From positions 186,001 through 250,000 of the forward strand of contig NZ_JACCFY010000001.1 in the NCBI RefSeq assembly GCF_013410745.1: a stretch of DNA of 64,000 bases. The letters are read 5' to 3'. Both the position numbers and the translations under genes were made by a program. This stretch comes from Nesterenkonia xinjiangensis. GTDB taxonomy: Bacteria; Actinomycetota; Actinomycetes; Actinomycetales; Micrococcaceae. How positions within the stretch are numbered: position 1 is the first letter of the stretch; every line of letters begins with the position of its first letter. The notes beneath the pieces were generated by a model. It had not been told where the DNA came from and made no database searches. It saw nothing but the letters and a program-made list of their open reading frames with translations. Positions 1 through 11,425 of this stretch are shown here, piece by piece.

Positions 1-486
1 GAAGTACCTCCCGATGTCCCGGAGGAACTCGATGGCGCTGATTCCCTGGGTCCAGTCCAGGTTGTTGACCATGCGCGCGGCGTTCTCCCCCTCGAAGGAG
101 ATGTAGGGCCGGACCTGGTCCTGGATGCTCTGCACCCAGCCGGCCACGGTCTCCGGAGTGTTGAGCACACGCTCCCCGGAGGCACGCGGGTCCCCAATCA
201 GCCCCGTGGACCCGCCCACCAGGGCCAGCGGCTTATGACCGGCCAGCTGGATGCGGCGCATCGTCAGCAGCTGCACCAGGTGTCCCAGGTGCAGGGAGGC
301 CGCGGTCGGGTCGAAGCCGCAGTAATAGGTGAGGGTCTCCCCAGCCAGCGCCTCTTCGAGGGCGGTCTCATCGGTGGACACCTGCACGAGGCCGCGCCAC
401 TTCAGCTCCTGCCAGATGTTCTCGAAGCTGTCATCATTGCGCTGCTCGGTCAGCCCAGGGGTGTTCTCCACGAGGTTCTTCTCCAT
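1..486 (-). CDS. tyrS: Tyrosyl-tRNA synthetase, N-terminal part (3' end outside the window)
   Basis: Class I aminoacyl-tRNA synthetase that charges tRNA-Tyr with tyrosine in the cytoplasm. About 162 residues are visible, running off the left edge. They include the tyrosine-pocket stretch [10 protein letters not shown], the class I HIGH signature as HLGHL, and [10 protein letters not shown]. The KMSKS loop and the S4-like domain lie beyond the edge. The ATG at 484-486 gives an N-terminus beginning [11 protein letters not shown]. The next gene upstream (helicase) ends only 53 bp away, so this may be the distal gene of a longer transcript. No T-box leader is visible. Confidence 0.93.
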   Translation of the reverse strand, partial: MEKNLVENTPGLTEQRNDDSFENIWQELKWRGLVQVSTDETALEEALAGETLTYYCGFDPTAASLHLGHLVQLLTMRRIQLAGHKPLALVGGSTGLIGDPRASGERVLNTPETVAGWVQSIQDQVRPYISFEGENAARMVNNLDWTQGISAIEFLRDIGRYF

Positions 487-539
487 CACAACTCGTACGG
501 TAGCAGTGTCGAGCCGCGATATGCCGCCCGACATTCAGG

Positions 540-2903
540 TCACTGCGCCTCGAACCCCGCCGGAAGATCTCCGGAGGAGACGACATGCAGAGACTGGGTC
601 GGTCGGGTCAGCGCGACATAGAGGCTGCCGATCCGACCGGCCGCCTCCGCGCGCAGCTCAGCGGGCTCGGCCACCACGACGGCGTCGAACTCCAGCCCCT
701 TGGCCTCGTCGGCGGTGAGCACCACGATGTCCTGGCTCAACGAACCCGCGCCATCCCCGACGCGATCGCCGAAACGTTCCCGCAGGGCCCGGCGCGCAGC
801 CGAGTGCAGCCGCTCGGGCACGATGGCGGCCACCAACCCGTCCCCGACCTTCTCGAACTCCGCGGCCACTGCCTCCACAGTCCCGGGCACGACCTCGTCG
901 ACGGAGACCCGATCCACCGTCGGGGAGTGGTCGCCCTCGCGCACGGTCCGCAGCGACGTGATCTCCAGGCCGTCGGCACGCGCGACCGCCTCGGCCAGCG
1001 CCACGATCCGTCGCGGGGTGCGGTAGTTGACGGTGAGCTCCTCGATCCGCAGCCGCTCGCCCACGAACGGCTCCATCGCAGCCTCCCAGCTCAACGACGC
1101 CGACGGCGAGGACCCCTGGGCGATGTCGCCCACCACGGTGAAGGACTTCAGCGGGCAGCGACGCATGAGCACATGCCACTGCATCGGAGACAGCTCCTGG
1201 GCCTCGTCGACCACGACATGACCGTAGGTCCACGTGCGATCCACGACGGCACGCTCGGCGGCACTGAGCCGCCCGGTGGTCTCCTCGTTGAGAGCCACGA
1301 CGTCCTCCGCGTTGAGGAAGCCCTCGATGCCCATCTCCTCCATCTGCGGAGTGGCGTTCTCCACCGCCCGGCGAGCATTCTCGAGCTGGCTCTCCCGAGC
1401 GGCCTTCTGCCGGGCCTCCTCGCGCCCGGCAGACTCGTCGAGATCTCCGAGCAGCTCGGCGGCCTCATCGAGGAGCGGAATGTCCGCCAGAGTGAACGGC
1501 GCTCCGGGCTTCCGACTGAGAAGTTCGCGTTCCTCGGCGGTCAGCTGAGGGGCCGCCGTCTTGAGATAGCCCGGACGGCTCCACAGGTCCTCCAGCAGGT
1601 TCCGCGGGGTCCGCGGCATCCAGCACAGGTTCAGCAGCACCCGCACATCACGGGCGGTGCGGACGTCCTCCACCAGATAGGAGCGATCCGCGTCATTGCC
1701 TTGGGAACGTTTGGCCAGAATGCGCTCCAGCTTCTCCGCGATGTCCTTGACCACGACCTTCACGAAGGTCGCCCGTGCCTCGTTGTACGGCTTCCCGGTG
1801 GCGCGTGCCCGCTCCCGGGCACGGTTGATCATCGCCGGGGTCACGGTGACCTTCACACCGTCGACCTCGACCTCCTGCGGGCCGGCGATGGTGCGCTGCC
1901 GCTGGGCGACCGCATCACCGATGACGTCGACCATGGCCAGCCGTCCCTTGATCTCCGCGACGCGCGGGTCCTGCTCCTCCACACCACGCACCCCGGGGTA
2001 GAGCTCGGCCAGCGAAGACATCACCACGCCGGTCTCGCCGAGCGAGGGCAACACACGGTCGATGTAGGACATGAAGGTGGAGTTGGGCCCCACGATCAGC
2101 ACACCGGCGGACTTCAGCCGCTCACGGTGGCTGTAGAGCAGGTACGCCGCGCGGTGCAGCGCCACCGCGGTCTTCCCCGTGCCGGGGCCGCCCTGGACCA
2201 CGAGCACCCCAGAGAGGTCAGAGCGGATCACCCGGTCCTGCTCGGCCTGGATGGTCGCGACGATGTCACCCATCTGACCCGTGCGGCGCGCGTTCAGCGC
2301 CGCCAGCAGCGCACCGTCGCCGTGGTTCTCGGCGGTCTCCTCCAGCAGGTCGGGGTCGAGGACTTCATCCTCCACGCCCTGGACCTCACGGCGACGCAGC
2401 ATCAGATGACGCCGACGTCGCACCCCCTGCCTGTCGAAGGCGGTGGCCTGATAGAAGACCCCTGACTCCGGAGCGCGCCAGTCCAACATGAGTCGCTGAC
2501 GCTGCGCCGTGGTCAGTCCGATACGTCCGATGTATCGGCAGGTGCCGCCGTCGAGGTCCAGTCGTCCGAAGACCAGCCTGTCGTCCACCGCGTTGAGCTG
2601 GGCCAGCCGATCCTGGTACATGGTCGCGAAGGCGTCGCGTTCGGAGACGTTCTGCATCGTGCCCTGCGCCCCGGTGCCGCGCACCTGGGACAGCTGGGTC
2701 TCCTTCTCCGCCCGGAGCTCATCGAGCCGGTGATAGAGCAGCGCCACATAGTCGCGCTCCTGGTCGACTCCGGCGTCGAGGGCAGGGACCGGTACATCGG
2801 CATCGGCGGGTTGATCTCTCACTGAACCTCCGGAGCGACCGTTGCGCACGGCCGGGCGATCCGGGACGACCTCGGACGGGCTCGAGCTGGTGGTGTCACT
2901 CAT
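540..2903 (-). CDS. UvrD/HelD-family ATPase (HelD/HelR, RNA polymerase-associated helicase-like protein)
   Basis: A 787-residue superfamily 1 helicase-like ATPase. The N-terminal coiled segment (YVALLYHRLDELRAEKE) is typical of HelD proteins, which insert into RNA polymerase channels and recycle stalled or drug-bound enzyme. Walker A GGPGTGKT lies near residue 240, Walker B VVDEAQELSP near residue 564, and the C-terminal UvrD motif LTRPTQSLHVV is present. The ATG at 2901-2903 is preferred to a TTG one codon upstream. HelR orthologues contribute to rifamycin tolerance in some actinobacteria. I see no Rif-associated-element-like inverted repeat in the short gap upstream, so a resistance role here is only inferred from the family. 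Confidence 0.88.
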   Translation of the reverse strand: MSDTTSSSPSEVVPDRPAVRNGRSGGSVRDQPADADVPVPALDAGVDQERDYVALLYHRLDELRAEKETQLSQVRGTGAQGTMQNVSERDAFATMYQDRLAQLNAVDDRLVFGRLDLDGGTCRYIGRIGLTTAQRQRLMLDWRAPESGVFYQATAFDRQGVRRRRHLMLRRREVQGVEDEVLDPDLLEETAENHGDGALLAALNARRTGQMGDIVATIQAEQDRVIRSDLSGVLVVQGGPGTGKTAVALHRAAYLLYSHRERLKSAGVLIVGPNSTFMSYIDRVLPSLGETGVVMSSLAELYPGVRGVEEQDPRVAEIKGRLAMVDVIGDAVAQRQRTIAGPQEVEVDGVKVTVTPAMINRARERARATGKPYNEARATFVKVVVKDIAEKLERILAKRSQGNDADRSYLVEDVRTARDVRVLLNLCWMPRTPRNLLEDLWSRPGYLKTAAPQLTAEERELLSRKPGAPFTLADIPLLDEAAELLGDLDESAGREEARQKAARESQLENARRAVENATPQMEEMGIEGFLNAEDVVALNEETTGRLSAAERAVVDRTWTYGHVVVDEAQELSPMQWHVLMRRCPLKSFTVVGDIAQGSSPSASLSWEAAMEPFVGERLRIEELTVNYRTPRRIVALAEAVARADGLEITSLRTVREGDHSPTVDRVSVDEVVPGTVEAVAAEFEKVGDGLVAAIVPERLHSAARRALRERFGDRVGDGAGSLSQDIVVLTADEAKGLEFDAVVVAEPAELRAEAAGRIGSLYVALTRPTQSLHVVSSGDLPAGFEAQ

Positions 2904-2986
2904 CAAGCGGATCGGCTCTCATGTCTGAAACAGATGACCACCCATCCTACCCGCATCGCGGTGAACTGGACATGACGACGTCGCCG

Positions 2987-3673
2987 TCAGCCCGCGTGCT
3001 CCTGGGTGGAGCTCCGCAGCGGGACGTTCCGCCCCGGACGATAGGCCGAGACGCTGGAGGCTCGGGCCACCCAGTATCGCCAGGGGAACTCCGCTCCACC
3101 GCCCGCTCCGGAGACGCCCACCCGTGGGCCGGAGAGAATCTCGGCGGCAGGCTCCGAGGGCGGGGCGAGCACGAACGCCGCGCCCTCCCCCGGGAGATCC
3201 ACAAGCTGGTGCTCCTCCGAGGAGGTGAGCGCCACCGGCGTGGCATCCATCGACAAGGTGATGCCGAGCCCCTGACCCAGCCGTCCAGGTCCGGAGAGCA
3301 GCTTCACCCCGGTGTCGCGGCGCCGCCGCTCCACCGCCAGCTCATGCCCGTGGAGCACCTCCCCGGCTCGCAGCAGCACTCCCCCGGCCGTGCCCTCAGG
3401 GCCGCAGGCCAGGTTCAGACAGCGGTGGATCCCGTAGTTCAGATAGACGTAGGTGCGCCGCGGCGGGCCGAACAGGGAATCATTGCGTGCGGTGCGGCCG
3501 CGGAAGCTGTGCGCCCCCGGATCCTCACCCTGGTCCCCGTAGGCCTCCACCTCGGTGAGCCGCACGGTCACCGCACCCTGTGGGGTGGTCACCGTGAGTC
3601 GACATCCGAGCAGGGCAGGGGCCAGGGACGTGGCGTGGCCGTCGAAGAGCGCATCGAGCTGCTGAAGTTCCAC
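2987..3673 (-). CDS. DNA-3-methyladenine glycosylase (AAG/MPG family)
   Basis: A 228-residue monofunctional glycosylase that removes alkylated purines such as 3-methyladenine and starts base excision repair. Family motifs are visible: LLGCRLT, LTEVEAYG (with the Glu expected to activate water), DPGAHSFRGRTARN, YVYLNYGIHRCLNLA and LLSGPGRLGQGLGI. The start is GTG at 3671-3673, preceded by GGAAG at good spacing; the nearby ATG is out of frame. It is co-directional with the CobW-like gene upstream (41-bp gap) and the HelD gene downstream, and may read through from the former. Confidence 0.9.
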   Translation of the reverse strand: MELQQLDALFDGHATSLAPALLGCRLTVTTPQGAVTVRLTEVEAYGDQGEDPGAHSFRGRTARNDSLFGPPRRTYVYLNYGIHRCLNLACGPEGTAGGVLLRAGEVLHGHELAVERRRRDTGVKLLSGPGRLGQGLGITLSMDATPVALTSSEEHQLVDLPGEGAAFVLAPPSEPAAEILSGPRVGVSGAGGGAEFPWRYWVARASSVSAYRPGRNVPLRSSTQEHAG

Positions 3674-3714
3674 GGCCCCATTCTTCCAGGGCCGCGCCTG
3701 CGAACCCCGCAGCC

Positions 3715-4773
3715 TCAGAGGTTCGGTGCGGTCCGCCAGTCCGGAAAGGGGTCCGGGAACGTGGCCCACAGCATCGGACCGGCGGCCAGTTCGTCGTCGT
3801 CGAGGGCCGCCTCGTCCAACGCCGCGGTCAGCCGGTCCGCGTCCAGGCCCAGCCCGAAGATGGCGAGCTCCTGGCCGAAGGCGAGCACCTCGTCCTCCGT
3901 CCGCATCTGATGGTCGAAGCTCAGCGGCTCCAGGGCGAAGCCGGCACCCACGTGATCCCACTGCGCGGTGACATGTGGACGTGTGGCCAGTCGGCAGAAG
4001 CCCGCGGAGCGCACGACCTGGCCGGCGCCGCGCTCGAAGAGGTACGTCTCCAGGACCGCATGCAGGCGCCCCGGGTGGAAGGGGCGCAGCTGCTCATAAT
4101 GCACCACCGTCACGTCCTCGGACCGGATCGACGGGTCGAAGTCCGCATTGAGCAGGCTCACCCATCCGGCGCGCGTCTGCTCCTGGGAGTACTCCTCCTC
4201 GTGGACCGGGCGCGGCCCGACGGCGCGCTCCGCAGCACGGCTGACCGAGGCCTGCGGGCTCAGTGCGCTGAGCAGGGCCTCCAGGGTGTGGATGCGTCGG
4301 GCGGACAGCCCGGCCGTGTTGACCAGCACGATCTCCGAGGCGTACTCGATCTGCTGGACCATCAGCTCGGCGCGGGCGGCATGGTGGGTTCCGTCGAGAA
4401 GGGGCACGAAGTCCTCGGCCTCCAGGTCCGTGACGAGGTGCGTCGCGTCGACCACGCAGATCACCGCGCTCAGCCGGGTGGGCATGGAGGGGTCGGCGAG
4501 CATGCCGATGATCTCCATGGCCGGGGTCTCCAGCGGATGCTCCACGACCAGCCCGCTGGTCGCTCGCATCCGACCCAGCAGGGAGACCGCCTGGTCCAGC
4601 ACCTCCGGCTCGGTACGCAGCCGACGCGCGGGCAGCAGGACACGCCCCTCGGACGTCGCAAGCCGTTCGGCGTGCTCCTGCCGCTCCGGGCCGCAGGCCC
4701 CGACGACGGCGACCACGTCCACCCGGCGTCCGATGCCGCCGGCCTCCGGGGCCTCCTCCGATGAGAGATCCAT
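3715..4773 (-). CDS. CobW/COG0523-like protein with degenerate GTPase motifs, zinc-limitation locus
   Basis: A 352-residue relative of the CobW metallochaperone GTPases. The C-terminal CobW_C domain is well kept (LRPFHPGRLHAVLETYLF, then SAGFCRLATRPHV) and VDATHLVTDLEAEDF fits the central fold. The nucleotide motifs are lost: the P-loop position reads G25-A-C-G-P-E-R31-Q32 instead of GxxGxGKT, the NKxD position reads NTAG, and no CxCC motif is present. GTP hydrolysis is therefore doubtful. The ATG at 4771-4773 has an AAGGA ribosome site and is preferred to a GTG at 4806. It is transcribed away from a Zur-like box and a zinc-free L36. Mycobacterial Mrf, also CobW-like and Zur-regulated, recruits a ribosome hibernation factor; a similar non-enzymatic role is inference. 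Confidence 0.85.
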   Translation of the reverse strand: MDLSSEEAPEAGGIGRRVDVVAVVGACGPERQEHAERLATSEGRVLLPARRLRTEPEVLDQAVSLLGRMRATSGLVVEHPLETPAMEIIGMLADPSMPTRLSAVICVVDATHLVTDLEAEDFVPLLDGTHHAARAELMVQQIEYASEIVLVNTAGLSARRIHTLEALLSALSPQASVSRAAERAVGPRPVHEEEYSQEQTRAGWVSLLNADFDPSIRSEDVTVVHYEQLRPFHPGRLHAVLETYLFERGAGQVVRSAGFCRLATRPHVTAQWDHVGAGFALEPLSFDHQMRTEDEVLAFGQELAIFGLGLDADRLTAALDEAALDDDELAAGPMLWATFPDPFPDWRTAPNL

Positions 4774-4809
4774 TCGCGTCCTTCCAGGGTCGAAGCGTAT
4801 GATCACCGC

Positions 4810-4827
4810 TAATGCTAATCATTATCA
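4810..4827. promoter_or_regulatory. Zur-like operator between the CobW-like gene and alternative L36
   Basis: An AT-rich 18-bp near-palindrome, TGATAATGATTAGCATTA read on the minus strand, close to the actinobacterial Zur/Fur pattern TGATAATNATTATCA. It lies 14 bp before the L36 start and 37 bp before the CobW-like ATG, placed to repress both divergent genes when zinc is plentiful. The assignment rests on motif similarity plus the Cys-free L36 context. Confidence 0.75.
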
Positions 4828-4840
4828 CTAGGAGGTCACA

Positions 4841-4963
4841 ATGAAGGTCCGCAAGTCCCTGCGCTCTCTGAAGAAGAAGCCCGGCTCCCAGGTGGTGCGC
4901 CGCCGCGGCAAGACCTACGTCATCAACAAGAAGAACCCACGACTGAAGGCCCGGCAGGGCTGA
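4841..4963 (+). CDS. Alternative (zinc-independent, C-minus) 50S ribosomal protein L36
   Basis: A 40-residue basic protein starting [13 protein letters not shown] and ending NPRLKARQG, the YkgO/L36 type B form. It has no cysteine or histidine, so it lacks the zinc ribbon of the usual L36. Such paralogues replace the zinc-binding form in the large subunit under zinc starvation and free zinc. The ribosome site GGAGG at 4831-4835 is ideally spaced. The gene sits directly behind a Zur-like box and is followed after four bases by a methyltransferase gene. Confidence 0.93.
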   Translation: MKVRKSLRSLKKKPGSQVVRRRGKTYVINKKNPRLKARQG

Positions 4964-4967
4964 GCTC

Positions 4968-5729
4968 ATGCCCCGGCTCGACGAGTACGAGCTGATCGGC
5001 GAGCTCCATGACCTCTTCCTGGGCGAGGAGGTGTGGAGCTCGATCCGACCCGCTCTCCAGGACGCATTCGGACCGCTGCCGGAGACGGCGCTCGTGGCGG
5101 ACATCGGGGCGGGCACCGGATTGAGCACCCGGCTGCTGGCCGGATGCTTCCCCGGGCGCCTGGCCGCGGTGGAGCCGTCGGCGCTCATGCGGACCGGCCT
5201 GCTGACCCGGACCTCCGACGACGCCGCTCTCGCCGCCCGGGTCAGCGTCATCGCCGGCACAGCACCCAGCGCCCTGGATCAGCTGCCGGGACCGCTCGAC
5301 GGCTTCCTCTGCGCCCACATGCTGGGCCACCTGGAGAGCACGGAGCGTGGGGCGCTCTTCCGCGCGCTGAGCCGCCGCCTGGCCCCCGGTGGCGTCGGGA
5401 TCGTCACCGCACCACGGCTGCGCCCCGAGCCTTCCGGAGAACCCATGGTCCACACGCGTCGGCTGGGCGGGCTGGACTACGTGGCCAGGTATCACCACCA
5501 GGACGCCGAAGACGGCACGGAGAACACCCAATGGCAGCGCTACGAGGTGCGCGACGGTGAGACCGTACTGCGCAGCCTCGAGGCGTCCAGCCGGTGGCGC
5601 ACTGTCACCCAGGGTCAGCTGGCCGAGGAGGCGCGCCCCGCGGGGCTGCACCTGGAGAGCCTCTCCGACGGTCTCGCCGCGCTCAGAATGATCCGGCGTA
5701 CCGCTCCGCCCAGTCGGCGACGTCGTTGA
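4968..5729 (+). CDS. Class I SAM-dependent methyltransferase in the zinc-limitation operon
   Basis: A 253-residue Rossmann methyltransferase: VADIGAGTGLSTRLLAG around residues 43-59 is SAM motif I, AAVEPSALM is the acidic motif II region, and RLAPGGVGIVTAP is the post-motif strand. The substrate cannot be read from the sequence. The ATG follows the L36 stop by four bases with no strong ribosome site of its own, so translation is probably coupled to L36 and expression should follow the Zur-like operator. The 3' end overlaps the convergent transglycosylase gene by 47 bp. A ribosome- or zinc-related substrate is a guess from context. Confidence 0.85.
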   Translation: MPRLDEYELIGELHDLFLGEEVWSSIRPALQDAFGPLPETALVADIGAGTGLSTRLLAGCFPGRLAAVEPSALMRTGLLTRTSDDAALAARVSVIAGTAPSALDQLPGPLDGFLCAHMLGHLESTERGALFRALSRRLAPGGVGIVTAPRLRPEPSGEPMVHTRRLGGLDYVARYHHQDAEDGTENTQWQRYEVRDGETVLRSLEASSRWRTVTQGQLAEEARPAGLHLESLSDGLAALRMIRRTAPPSRRRR

Positions 5730-6462
5730 TGTAGGGCACCGACCGGTTGTAGGCGCCGACTGCGGCGGCGAAACCGTCATCCGTGACGACCTCGCCGCCG
5801 CGCTCACACAGGAAGACGGCCGCCGTCAGGGAGGCGTCGTCGATGTTCTGCGGGTCCGGCGGGGACCCTACGCCCTGACCACCCGAGCCGTCCTGGGCGT
5901 GGAGCTCCCATGTCGTGGGGATGAACTGCATCGGCCCGACCGCGCGATCCCACTCGTCATCGCCGTCGAGCTCTCCGCCATCGGTGTCCGGGATCGCCGC
6001 GACCCCTTCTCCGCCGTCCAGCGCGATACCGATGATCGGCGGAGAGGCTGTGCCGTCCTCCGCCAGGGTCGAGCCCCCGTAGGTCCCATGATGGGACTCC
6101 ACCTGACCGATGCCGGCCAGCGTGTTCCAGCCCAGGCCGCAGTCCAGATGCTCCTCACGCAGCCTCAGCGCCGCGCCCGCATAGGCCTCCAGGGCTCGGT
6201 CCGGAATCTGCACGACCTCGGCGGTCTCCGCCACCCAGTCAGGGTCGGCGAGCTCGCGGACCGGAAGCTCCGCCAGAGACTGCGCAGCCCGCGCCTGCTC
6301 GGAGAGCGGGGCGTGCCGTTGCACCGGGGCGTCAGGCAGTGAGGCGGCGCTCTCCTCGGAGAAGCCTTCAGGGGTTCCTGCACAGCCACAGAGCAGCACG
6401 AGGCCGCACGCCAGGGCCATGTGCCCGACCCGGCGCCGAGTCGCGAAGCTCCCCAGGACCAC
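5683..6462 (-). CDS. Lytic murein transglycosylase, lipoprotein
   Basis: A 259-residue cell-wall hydrolase of the lytic transglycosylase (SLT/MltB-like) fold that cleaves the MurNAc-GlcNAc bond. An Arg-rich N-terminus and hydrophobic stretch end in the lipobox LLCGC (Cys27), so the protein should be membrane-anchored outside the cell. The probable catalytic Glu is E122 in GQVESHHGTYG; GPMQFIPTTW and AVGAYNRS are further family motifs. The GTG at 6460-6462 gives a proper positively charged n-region; the ATG at 6418-6420 is an alternative that would shorten the signal peptide. It lies 14 bp behind argH. Confidence 0.87.
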   Translation of the reverse strand: MVLGSFATRRRVGHMALACGLVLLCGCAGTPEGFSEESAASLPDAPVQRHAPLSEQARAAQSLAELPVRELADPDWVAETAEVVQIPDRALEAYAGAALRLREEHLDCGLGWNTLAGIGQVESHHGTYGGSTLAEDGTASPPIIGIALDGGEGVAAIPDTDGGELDGDDEWDRAVGPMQFIPTTWELHAQDGSGGQGVGSPPDPQNIDDASLTAAVFLCERGGEVVTDDGFAAAVGAYNRSVPYINDVADWAERYAGSF

Positions 6463-6476
6463 TCCTGCCCCGGGCG

Positions 6477-9169
<2,693 letters not shown>

Positions 9170-9235
9170 GGTCCAGCTCCTTGGAAGTCGTCCCTGTCCG
9201 AGCAGGGAGGGGTGGTGGTCGGCTCATCGGCGAGT

Positions 9236-9264
9236 CTACATAATTATTCACAGCATTGCATACT
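9236..9264. promoter_or_regulatory. argG: ARG-box-like ArgR site upstream of argG
   Basis: The minus-strand read contains TGAATAATTATGTA next to an AT-rich TGCAAT half-site, close to the ArgR box pattern TGAATNNNNATTCA. It is the only AT-rich stretch between argG and the arsenic gene. ArgR is encoded at 18.1 kb. Confidence 0.6.
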
Positions 9265-9316
9265 CTCGCAGTACAGTGGGTCCGGCGAGCCGATCTCTCC
9301 CCGGCAGGCTATCGCC

Positions 9317-10309
9317 TCAGGCAGCCGTCGTCAGCGGCGTTGCGGCCCTCGGCCGACGGGCACCTCGCCTGCGCCGGCGCATCCACCAGGTCAGCGCGGT
9401 CAGGTGCGGGAACTCCAGCAGCATCCCGAGCACGATCACCGCCGTGATGACGGCGTTCTCCCCCAGCGCGAGCGCGGTGACCGCCAGCATCAGCGGCGCG
9501 TTGCGGGCGGTGGTCGTGAAGACCACCAGGGTCACCTCGTCCTCGGCCAGGCCTGCCCACCGACGCACCAGCTCCGAGAGGGCCAGGCTCACCGCGAAGA
9601 ACATCACGACCCCGGCGAGCACCCGCCCCAGCGTCGCCGGCTCGAGGGCCGCCTCCCCGAGGCCGGAGGAGAAGAGGCCCAGGATCAGTGCGGCGATCGC
9701 CCAGGGCACGCAGCCTCCGGCGATCCCCTGGACCCGCTCGAGGACCGCACGGCCGCCGAGAAGACCGATGAGGACGCGCAGCACCACGGCGACCCCGGCC
9801 GGGACCAGCAGCCCCTCGAGCAGCGCGGGCCACAGCGCCTCCACCACCCCGGGCAGACTGCGCCCGGACAGCGCAGAGATCCACACCGGATAGAGCAGCA
9901 GCTGGAGCACCAGGCTCACCGGGATCAGCGCCGCACCGAGCGCTGTGCTGCCCCCGGCGACCCGGGTGAAGCCGAGGAACCAGTCGGTGCAGGGGAACAG
10001 CAGGTAGATCAGCAGGCCCAGACGCACCAGGTCGTCGTCAGGGACGATCAGCGCGGTCACCCCGAGCGCCACCGCCGGAAGGATCAGGAAGTTCAGCCCG
10101 AGCACGACCACGACTGCCCGGCGGGAGCGCAGCAGCTCGCGGCCGCCGCCGAGACGGACCTCGAGGAACAGCAGCCCCAGGAGGACCATGATGATCGGGT
10201 CGACCGGGATCGCGACCGGCCCGAACACCCCGAGCATCAGGCCGGCGCCCATGGCGAGCAGGAAGAGCAGAGCGGGGTGCGGCCTCAGCAGGCGCATTCG
10301 GCCCCGCAT
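9317..10309 (-). CDS. Arsenite/bile-acid-symporter-family permease (arsenic resistance type)
   Basis: A 330-residue integral membrane protein with about ten hydrophobic segments, of the bile acid:sodium symporter (BASS/ACR3-like) superfamily. FPCTDWFLGFTRVAGG corresponds to the conserved Cys-bearing helix of ACR3 arsenite carriers, and TTTARNAPLMLA to a second family motif. The likely role is proton-driven arsenite efflux at the cytoplasmic membrane. The ATG at 10307-10309 (GAGGA site) overlaps the end of the flavoprotein gene by 25 bp, so the two are coupled. The family link is strong; the arsenic substrate is supported mainly by the neighbour. Confidence 0.8.
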   Translation of the reverse strand: MRGRMRLLRPHPALLFLLAMGAGLMLGVFGPVAIPVDPIIMVLLGLLFLEVRLGGGRELLRSRRAVVVVLGLNFLILPAVALGVTALIVPDDDLVRLGLLIYLLFPCTDWFLGFTRVAGGSTALGAALIPVSLVLQLLLYPVWISALSGRSLPGVVEALWPALLEGLLVPAGVAVVLRVLIGLLGGRAVLERVQGIAGGCVPWAIAALILGLFSSGLGEAALEPATLGRVLAGVVMFFAVSLALSELVRRWAGLAEDEVTLVVFTTTARNAPLMLAVTALALGENAVITAVIVLGMLLEFPHLTALTWWMRRRRRGARRPRAATPLTTAA

Positions 10310-11409
10310 TCGGAGACGTCCTCAGCGAGCATGCCGGCGCTGCGCCAAGCCTCCAGCTCCGAGCAGTCCTTGCCCAGCGACTCCCCGATGACCCTCGCGA
10401 CGTGGGCGAAGCGCTGGCGGAACTTGTAGATGAAGCAGAAGCGCTGAGCGCCGTGGCGCAGCGCGGGCCCGGAGAGGAAGAGCCCGGGGGCCAGGGTCGA
10501 CTGATCATCGGCGTCCACCAGCGGCCAGCCGTCCTCGCGACGGTCGAACAGATGCGCCGCCGGACCGAGCCCTGGCCCGAATCCGGTGCCGGCCAGCGGC
10601 GGAGAGTCGGCGGTCAGCGTGCCGCCGTCGTCCAACGTGACCGTCCAGCACCGTCCTTCGCGCGCCACAGCGACCGCACGCCGGGACGCCAGGGTGAGCC
10701 GGCCGGTCTCCCGAGCGGCGGCGAGCCGCATGCGTGAGCGCGGGGCGAGCCCGTAGGACGGGTCCGAGCCCTGCCCGGCGTCCCAGGGGTGATCAGCGTC
10801 GAGGACGGTCACGGCGGCCCCGTGCTCGATGTGGTGGCAGGCGATGTCGATCCCAGACTCACCGCCGCCGAGCACCAGGACACGGCCCTCGCGGGGCGTC
10901 CAGGCCTCTTCACGTCCGGTATGGACCAGGGAGTGCCTCCCGGGGATCTGCGGCACCTCGGGGGACTGGAACTCGCCGCCGGCCCAGATCACGGTCCGAG
11001 CGGGAATCGGACCGTTCGCGGTGGTGGCGATGAAGCCGACGTCGTCCTGGCGCAGCGAGGTCACCTCGCAGCCTCGGGCCACGGGGATCTCGAAATGACC
11101 GGTGACGCTGCGCAGGTACTTCGCGTAGCCGGCGCCGTCGGGGTAGTCCACCCCGAGGCTGAAGGCAGGGGACGTGAGCGGGTGCACCGAATTCAGATCC
11201 GTGGCTCCGTAGCCGTTGCCGGTGAAGGAGGGCGTGAGGAACTGTTGCCGGCGGGGCCATCGGTGGAAGGTCTCGCCGATCTCGCCGCGGTCGACGACAC
11301 CGGCGACAAGACCTTCGACGGCGTCCAGGGCAAGCGCGGAACCGATGCCGGCCGGCCCGGCCCCGATGACGAGGGTGTCGAGTGGCTGCGGACCTGTGGA
11401 GGAAGTCAT
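10285..11409 (-). CDS. ArsO-like FAD/NAD(P)-dependent flavoprotein monooxygenase
   Basis: A 374-residue two-dinucleotide-fold flavoprotein: FAD site GAGPAGIG near residue 17 and NAD(P) site VLGGGESGIDIA in the middle. Proteins of this kind occur in actinobacterial ars operons (ArsO). The C-terminus is unusual, with three cysteines (C368, C372, C374) in CGAECAC, a possible metalloid-binding or redox tail. The ATG at 11407-11409 has an AAGG site. It is the first gene of the operon with the permease; an inverted repeat lies 16-41 bp upstream. No arsR or arsC gene is in the window. Confidence 0.77.
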   Translation of the reverse strand: MTSSTGPQPLDTLVIGAGPAGIGSALALDAVEGLVAGVVDRGEIGETFHRWPRRQQFLTPSFTGNGYGATDLNSVHPLTSPAFSLGVDYPDGAGYAKYLRSVTGHFEIPVARGCEVTSLRQDDVGFIATTANGPIPARTVIWAGGEFQSPEVPQIPGRHSLVHTGREEAWTPREGRVLVLGGGESGIDIACHHIEHGAAVTVLDADHPWDAGQGSDPSYGLAPRSRMRLAAARETGRLTLASRRAVAVAREGRCWTVTLDDGGTLTADSPPLAGTGFGPGLGPAAHLFDRREDGWPLVDADDQSTLAPGLFLSGPALRHGAQRFCFIYKFRQRFAHVARVIGESLGKDCSELEAWRSAGMLAEDVSECGAECAC

Positions 11410-11425
11410 GGGCGCACCTTTCCAG

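Noticed and set aside
585-2465. A 626-codon open frame on the plus strand opposite the helicase gene
   Set aside because: It is the mirror of the HelD/HelR gene; composition is His/Gly/Arg-rich with no domain, as expected for antisense frames in GC-rich DNA.
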